Shown here piece by piece: positions 57,770 to 64,000 of a DNA stretch of 64,000 nt; the stretch's first letter is position 1; each line of letters begins with the position of its first letter. The stretch spans positions 56,095,651 through 56,159,650 of the forward strand of contig NC_065571.1 in the NCBI RefSeq assembly GCF_937616625.2, read 5' to 3'. Origin of the DNA: Mercurialis annua (taxonomy: Eukaryota; Streptophyta; Magnoliopsida; Malpighiales; Euphorbiaceae). The notes beneath the pieces were generated by a model that saw nothing but the letters and a program-made list of their open reading frames with translations, was not told where the DNA came from and searched no databases. The position numbers were made by a program, and so were the translations under genes.

Positions 57770-60700
57770 TTGGTTTTGTTTTTAAGATTAAGGTATAAAC
57801 AGTGTTAGTCTAACATTATTGCAGGGAAATATCATGATGGATTGTCTGAAATGGCTCAATTTACAATATATATTCCCATCTTTGCCTAAGAAAAGTGTTG
57901 ATCACTCTTATATTTTCCTAAAATTCACATTTGGTCTATAAAACTAGAAATTATTTGGCGAACCAAGTACCACGTAGAATTATAAGTCATTCAAATAAAA
58001 GACAATATTTCATGAGTGGATCTACACTTAAGGTAGAGATATTTAAAAATAAAAGTAAAGATTTGTAATGAATTCAGGAATGAGGTAGGTTAAGTTCGAC
58101 TGTCGGAAAATCAAAAGGTAGACTAAAAGCTAAAACCCGAGATCAAAGATTCTTAAATCTTTCATAGGGTGTGATTATTTATAACTATTAATTAAAAATT
58201 AATGCAAATCTATACTTTTTTAAATGTTGTATATTTAAATTTGGACTAAATTGAAAATAATTAATTGAACTATATACTGATCATGTCATCCAATAAATAC
58301 ATAACAATTAAATTTATAATATGAAAAATAATATTAGACTAATATAATGTGTAATTTAGTCTATTATTGGAGATAATTTTTTACACCAAATTGAAAATTT
58401 AGTTTATTGTTGGAGATACCTAAATTATACATATAAGAAATAAAATAAAAAAAGTCAAGAAACAATGGCTACTATAGAAACATATTCACATAAGAAACTA
58501 TAGGTCCTCTTAGTTTTGGGTCTCAACTACAAGTGGGTTCTTAACTTTTTCATCCAATTATTCCTAGCACCCACCCAGTAGAAGTTGACATGAGTGGTTT
58601 TAAACAGATTTGGATCCAATTGCTAGGAACTTGCTGCCTTTGTTGAAGTTAACAAGCAGGTTCCAAGAATATGACAAGGCTTTCAAATTCCCAACCTGCC
58701 CTCACAAAACCTAAATCCCCAAAACCTAAATAATTAAACCGGTTAAATGATTCAACTTTCAACTAGTATTTTAAAAATCGAACGGTGAGATCATTGGTTT
58801 CTAATTTGATCAGTTTAACCGGTTCAATAGCTGATTGAACTGGCCGAGTGAATTTTTTACAAAATAAAAAATATATAGAACGATGGATTTTGGGTATTTA
58901 GGGACGAAATTTTCCGTCGCTAATTCTATTTGACCGGTTTGACCGGCGGTTTACCAGTTCAACCACTGGTTTGATCCGGTCCAAACTGGTTGGACCAGGT
59001 TTTTGGTTTTATATAGTTTCTTAATTGGAATAATGGCCGGTTTCCGATTTGACCGGTCGACCGACATATGCGGTTTTTAAATCACGAATTTCAACTGATA
59101 GCTATTGGTATGATTTTTTAACTAGACAAAATAATTTTATATATTTATAACTATGGCCAAAATAATAAAAAATATTTTAAAAGATAATACTAAAAATTTG
59201 GATATAATTATCATGACTCACAAAATCAACAGACCAAAATATTGTTAAATTTTTCTATAAACTTGATTGAAATTAGGGATAATCTCACCATATATCACAA
59301 CTTTTTATGTTTTTTTATTTAAGCATAACCTTTAAACGTCTAACTTAAGATTTCAACCTTTTATTATGTGACATATATAGCAATATGTCTAAAACGATAT
59401 CGTTTGGTCATCTACACGGCCAAAAATGACATCATTTTTATAACAAAAATGACATCCTAAATTGTAATTCATAAAATTAATTTTTTTTAAATTGCATTAT
59501 TTGTGTGTTTTTATTTTTTAAAATTTAATATATTAATATTTTTAAAATGAAGATTAATATTGATATTTTAAAATTTAAATAAATATATTATAAAGAATTT
59601 TTCAAGATTAAATTTCAACGATAAATATATTACCAATTTTTTTTTTATTGAAAAAAGAAAAAAAATAACATCACAGGTTTGACCCGCGCATCACGCACGG
59701 GTCATTACAAGCTGGTGCACTCGACGTCAGGTGCATCATGTTGATGAATGATGCACACTGATATCAGCATAATAGTATTAATGAAAATAAGATGATGTTT
59801 GTGTAAAGATTTCAAAATATTTGTAAAGTGTGAAAAGGAAGATTCATATTGTGATATTTTTATAACTTTCTCTTTATTTTATTACAAAAATACTATGGGA
59901 TTCGACTCATCATTACCTCCTAAATATTAGGCTTATTTTTGTAATTTTTTCTTAATCAAAATGGAAAACTAATTGATAACGTGATGTGTTTGTTTATTTC
60001 ATTCAATAAATTCAAGCAATGGCCGAATCGCTTAAATTGGTTAAAAATTGAACCAATAGCTTCATCAGTTTTTTATTGATCCGATTTTAAAAACATTACT
60101 TGAAAGTTGAAGCATTTTAGACCCAAAAAATCGTCCGCCCACCTTTCAGTATAAGTTCAACATTTTTTTTGCCACTCATTCATCATTTAAAACTATAGCT
60201 ATTTTTATTTTCAATAATTTTATTTCATTATTTTGTTCCATTATTATTTATTTGGATGCAATCAATTTTTTAATGTATTATGTAAGTATATAAATTTAAG
60301 TAACAATCATTCTTTCATAATTAAATATATAAAAAAGGATTGAAATAGTCAAATGAAAAGTCTCAGTCCATCCCTATGTATAAATGTAGCTATGCTAAAG
60401 TCAGATATATTGGAATCTTTGGGCACCAATTTTGGAGTTGGGGTAAATTTCGTCACAACATTATTGACACTTGCATTACCAATTACCTATCTTATAGGAA
60501 AGCTTATTGATTTTTTTCTTGAGGAATTATTGAATTTGCTATATTCTATACTTTAATATCAGTTACTTTTGCCAATTTATAATCAGAAAAAAAAATTATA
60601 TGAAATAGAGAAATGCAGGTGAGGATTCATCAAATATCAATATTAAAATCAACTAAATGCCCAAGTATGAAATTTATCAAATTAACATATATATATATAT
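57770..60700. other. A/T-rich intergenic DNA with repeat remnants
   Basis: No supported gene. Remnants: a ggttnaaccggt-rich patch at about 58735-59080 in both orientations (decayed foldback element); aaacgatatcgttt motifs at about 59390; a Helitron-like 3' hairpin at 59682-59715; and a block at 58565-58730 partly repeated at 61420-61500 (ctagcacccaccc, aggctttcaaa/aagctttcaaa, aatccccaaaa). Confidence 0.45.
59682..59716 (+). repeat. Helitron-like 3' terminus
   Basis: Short hairpin acccgcgcatcacgcacgggt (stem acccg/cgggt) followed by cattacaag and CTGG before a T. This matches the Helitron rule of a subterminal hairpin then CTRR at the 3' end. No 5' TC end identified. Confidence 0.35.
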
Positions 60701-60707
60701 ATTGGGT

Positions 60708-60860
60708 TTCTTTTATGTTAATAGGAAATCTAATCAAGTAGCTCATTTTCTAGCTAGAAAAGGTTTATGTCATTTTAGTGATGTCTGTACTTAGAGGGGT
60801 TCTGTCCTCCAAGATGTTCAACAATATATATTGGCTAATCTTTCACCTGTAAACTTTTAA
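60708..60860 (+). pseudogene. RNase H-like remnant of a LINE-type element
   Basis: One frame reads FYVNRKSNQVAHFLARKGL, then a stop, then VLQDVQQYILANLSPVNF. This matches the end of the plant RNase H-like domain (VNR.SN.VAH.LAR), usual in LINE polyproteins or in host genes derived from them. Only about 50 codons are left, with an in-frame stop. Confidence 0.5.
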
Positions 60861-62590
60861 TGATATTGTTTTGTTACAAAAAATAAATATAGACCGTTTA
60901 TTGTTTATGGTTACTATTATAGAGTAAAATTTTGATATATATATATATATATATATATAACAGTTTATATTTTTCAGCATAGAATAACAGTCTACAGTTA
61001 CCAAGCTGATATCATTATACAGCTTTTGAAAGAATTCACTACAACTTTTGAATCAAAACGGATTCGAAAAGGAGTTAAATTATCTTTTATTGCCAATGTA
61101 ATGCCATTTCTAATTGGCAATGTAATGCCATTTCTAATCGCAATATAAGCTGTCTATTATAACATTGCAAAGATGTGACTTTTTTTATTTTATTTTTGAT
61201 AAGATTTTATTAGAATATTAATATGTAATTAATAAATTTAAGTTTAATAATTTTAAACAAATAAATTAATATCAGACTCTTCATAAAAATGAGCTACAAT
61301 TTAATAATTTTCAATATTTTTTAAAATTTATAAAACATGACCTTTTATTTTCAAATAAATTTTAGAGGATCATTCAATTTTTAGTACAAAAATAACTTCT
61401 CTTCAGAAAGTAATAAGCAGCTCCCTAGCACCCACCCTTGTATAGGACAAAGCTTTCAAAGTCCCAAAAATCCCCAAAAGTCTTTGTAATTGCACCCCAT
61501 TTTTCTAGTGAGGGCCTAGGCCTCTCAATTATAAAGTTTTGGCTGAACGAAATTCAGCCCCTATAATTAGGCACTTTATGTTGAAAGTGTGACCCTATTC
61601 ATTAAATAAAAATAATTAATCATTAAATATTATTTAATACTCCTTCGTTTTTATAGCAAAATAAATCATATTTTGTGTGTTTTACTAAAAATATTATTAT
61701 ACTTTCTTAGCATAATTTATCTTCTATTTGATCTTAATGATTAAATACATTTTATAAGATTGTTCATAATATGTATAATTTTAAAGTAGGATTGATAAGG
61801 ACGAAATTTACTTGAGGGCTTAGCCATTCTCATTGTATATGAAGTTAGGGATTCGACCCGAGTCTTCACAAGTAATGGCTTTGTCTAAAATGAAAAAAAA
61901 ATTATTATATATAAGAGCATCCATAATACAATGTTAACTTATAAAACATAAGGTGTTATACTCATTATTAAATTTAGCATACACTATATTCTGTATTAAA
62001 TTTAGAATTCACCATAGCATATGCTAAATTTCAACAACCAATTAAAATTTATTATTAATAATGATTTGTTTACTATTATTTCTTTTTGCATTATTTATTT
62101 AAATTGGATTAAATTTTACTGCGATTACCGAACAATACCTTTTGTACATAATAATTACCATCATTTAATTACAATAAGAGGTTCCTATAACAATTAAGCT
62201 GATAATTATTTAGGTGGCAACAAAAATATTAGACAGCCACATTAATATGACAAATTGAACGACTGTAGCCGTTCTATAAAAAATTTATAGTTGAATAACC
62301 GTACAATATAACTGCTTTAAATTATTAATAAAGTCGAAGTTTAACTGTCAAAAAAAAAAGTAACCGTACAAAACTCTAATCCGATACAAATATTAAATTT
62401 TATAAAATTCTCAAATTACAATTATTATTCAATAATATATATGTGATTTTTTTTTGAAATAATATATATATATATGTGTGATTTATAGCTATTAATAAAT
62501 GAGAAAGATAAAAACATTACTAAAAAGTAGTTTTATTTGCATAAAATTCTATAATTTCACTTTTTTAGAAAAATTGTATTAAATTTTTTA
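60861..62590. other. A/T-rich intergenic DNA
   Basis: No gene. Contains (TA)n at about 60935-60960, a 27-bp tandem pair around 61090-61140 (caatgtaatgccatttctaa twice), a decayed tactccttcg MITE end at 61640 and a tRNA-like gattcgacccgagtc at 61852. Confidence 0.4.
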
Positions 62591-63092
62591 GGCCTAATCA
62601 CTCAAAAAACCCTCACCTTTAAACTTTTTTTCAATTCCACCCCGACGTTGAAAATTTGTCAATTTTACCCACTTTTGAATTTTCCGTTTTCAATTGTACC
62701 TCAATATTTTAATTTTTGTTAATTTTTTTACTTAAATGATGAAATCATTCAATTAATTAAGTCTAAACATGAAATTAAATTCCTTTTATTCAAAAAAGTA
62801 CAAATAAATCCTTATTTTTAAAAACTAACTAAAAACCATAATCAAATTAACACTAATTTAAATTCTTAATTAATTTAACTAAATTTAAATAAATTTTAAA
62901 AATACACAATCAATATATGCGAGACATGGAGAATGTTTTAAACAAATTTCCGAACGCAAAAGACGTTAATTTAATTTCTCAGGGTACAATTGAAACACAA
63001 AAATGCAAATTAGGGTAAAATTGACAAATTTTCAACGTCAGGGTATGATTGAAAAGGGGCTAAAAGGTCGGGGTTTTTTAAGACATTAGGCC
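62591..63092. mobile_element. Foldback MITE, 9-bp TSD (Mutator-like)
   Basis: A 502-bp element starting ggcctaatcactcaaaaaac and ending ...tttttaagacattaggcc, with aatttttta at 62582-62590 and 63093-63101. The inner arms pair (attttacccacttttgaat region; caattgtacc with ggtacaattg). Confidence 0.9.
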
Positions 63093-63330
63093 AATTTTTT
63101 AAAATATCAGCCATTTTTTTAAATTTGAGACGGTGAGAGACGTTCATTTTGATTATTTTTGAAAGATCAGGGTTGTTTTGCAATAAAATATATTGTAAGG
63201 TTTAATTTATCAATTATATGAATACTAATTGGGTACTCTGTACTTTCTCCTCTATATAATCTCTGAATGTTTCAGCTATCTGTACATTCAAATACAAGAG
63301 CTTGAAATCAAGATCATAGAGAGCAGTGAG

Positions 63331-63546
63331 ATGTGGAATAACGATGATGTCGCCGAAATTAATTCAGCAAGTGGAACTTCATTTAGAGTTAAAAAAAACA
63401 AAGCAGACGCCGCAGCCGCAGCCGCCGCAGCCGCCGAAGCCGAAGCCGTCGCCGAAGCAGCAGCGGCCGCAGCGGCCGCAGCCCGAGCAGATGCTCAGCG
63501 AAGAAAGTACACAGCCAGGCCACGAAATTTCAACCCAAAAGAATAA
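63331..63546 (+). CDS. Small Ala-rich hypothetical protein
   Basis: ATG 63331 opens a 71-residue frame: MWNNDDVAEINSASGTSFRV, a Lys patch, then about 28 residues made almost only of Ala and Glu, then RADAQRRKYTARPRNFNPKE and stop. A tatataat motif at 63253-63260 sits about 75 nt upstream. The Ala block uses GCC and GCA codons in a G+C-rich island unlike the flanking DNA. The non-repetitive ends suggest a real small gene, but I do not recognise the family. The alternative frame over the same block would be Pro/Gln-rich and has a poorer start. Confidence 0.4.
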   Translation: MWNNDDVAEINSASGTSFRVKKNKADAAAAAAAAAEAEAVAEAAAAAAAAARADAQRRKYTARPRNFNPKE

Positions 63547-64000
63547 GTAATGTTCTGTGGCGGTTGGAGGTTGGAGGTTCAAATACTTATCAAAGTAACT
63601 AAACTTTTAAGTTATTTTAAACTAAATATCAAATTTTAATCTATCTTCTTTAAGATCACTGAATTTTAATTTTTGTTTCATGAAGATTTTCGATCCTATT
63701 TTGATTATGTGACCATCTAAATATTTATCATGTCGATAAACGTTATAAAATTATATATTTCGTTTAGAAATGAGTCATTTCATCAAAATTATATTGAGAT
63801 ATCTTTTTAAAACAAAAACTAAAATTTAATAATTTTAAAAAATAATTTAAAAATTTGATATTTTTTAAAAATTATTTAAAAGTTCTGCAACCTTTAACCC
63901 GGCTTTTGTTTCTGAAAATATTGCATAATAAATTATGTTTCCTCCTTTATATATTTTGTTATCCTCCCTTGTATTTATAGCGATATGCTATATGTGGAAT
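63547..64000. other. A/T-rich end of window
   Basis: No feature recognised. Confidence 0.4.

Noticed and set aside
60353..60556. 67-codon hydrophobic frame
   Set aside because: No family motif, surrounded by A/T-rich repeat DNA; length is within chance.
61835..61880. tRNA-like gattcgacccgagtc
   Set aside because: Only a B-box-like fragment; no cloverleaf can be drawn around it.
63326..63550. Pro/Gln-rich frame overlapping the Ala-rich frame
   Set aside because: Generated by reading GCC/GCA repeats in a shifted frame.

Overview
This is a plant nuclear chromosome window, almost certainly from a eudicot. The genes have GT-AG introns, A/T-rich intergenic DNA and typical land-plant families (EDR1-type Raf kinase, type I MADS, REM B3, DUF247). 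The STR2 half-size ABCG transporter points to a lineage able to form arbuscular mycorrhiza. I cannot name the species. I see no rRNA gene, convincing tRNA gene, CRISPR array or prokaryotic sequence.

Genes, left to right: SINA-like E3 ligase (+, 5' end outside the window, ends 1754); a broken secreted-peptide-like gene (-, coding part 3056-3500, probable original start and promoter at 7720-7775); EDR1-type MAPKKK (-, 10248-17988, 13 exons, 1046 aa); a small plant-specific protein like Arabidopsis At3g17950 (+, 26302-27609); M-alpha type I MADS-box gene (+, 28297-28767, one exon); VPS26C (-, 29225-32270, 11 exons, one apparent GC-AG intron); aldose 1-epimerase (-, 33130-35144); a truncated TDX copy (+, about 36720-36975); EMG1/NEP1 rRNA pseudouridine methyltransferase (-, 37070-39557); TPR-thioredoxin TDX (+, 40724-45204); STR2 (-, 47181-50065, 810 aa); three-domain REM B3 protein (-, 52172-54395); DUF247 protein (-, 56309-57688); and a possible small Ala-rich gene (+, 63331-63546). 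Exon structures were built by hand and checked for reading phase and family motifs. Every multi-exon model listed here that starts inside the window closes in frame.

Most of the rest is transposon-derived. At 3501-7717 a poly(A)-ended retroelement (minus strand, target duplication of about 17 bp) is itself interrupted by a 3519-bp LTR element, 3576-7094, with a 5-bp duplication (ATTTG). Both outer ends of that inner element are the same LTR 3' end in inverted orientation: 571-bp near-identical arms, with an internal LTR end plus primer-binding site at 4147-4279. It encloses a tandem array of about 110-bp units. A second copy of the outer retroelement lies at 8570-9188 with its own 15-bp duplication. 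Many foldback MITEs with clean 8-10-bp duplications, a Stowaway-like MITE, an hAT-like element, a TRIM-like mini-retroelement and a tRNA-derived SINE occupy introns and intergenic DNA.

The genes are ordinary single transcription units with no shared pathway. Roles include ubiquitination, stress/ethylene-type kinase signalling, endosomal retrieval (VPS26C), sugar anomer interconversion, 18S rRNA modification, redox chaperoning and symbiotic lipid export. The mutarotase, At3g17950-like and TDX genes have Arabidopsis counterparts close together on chromosome 3 (from memory), suggesting conserved microsynteny.
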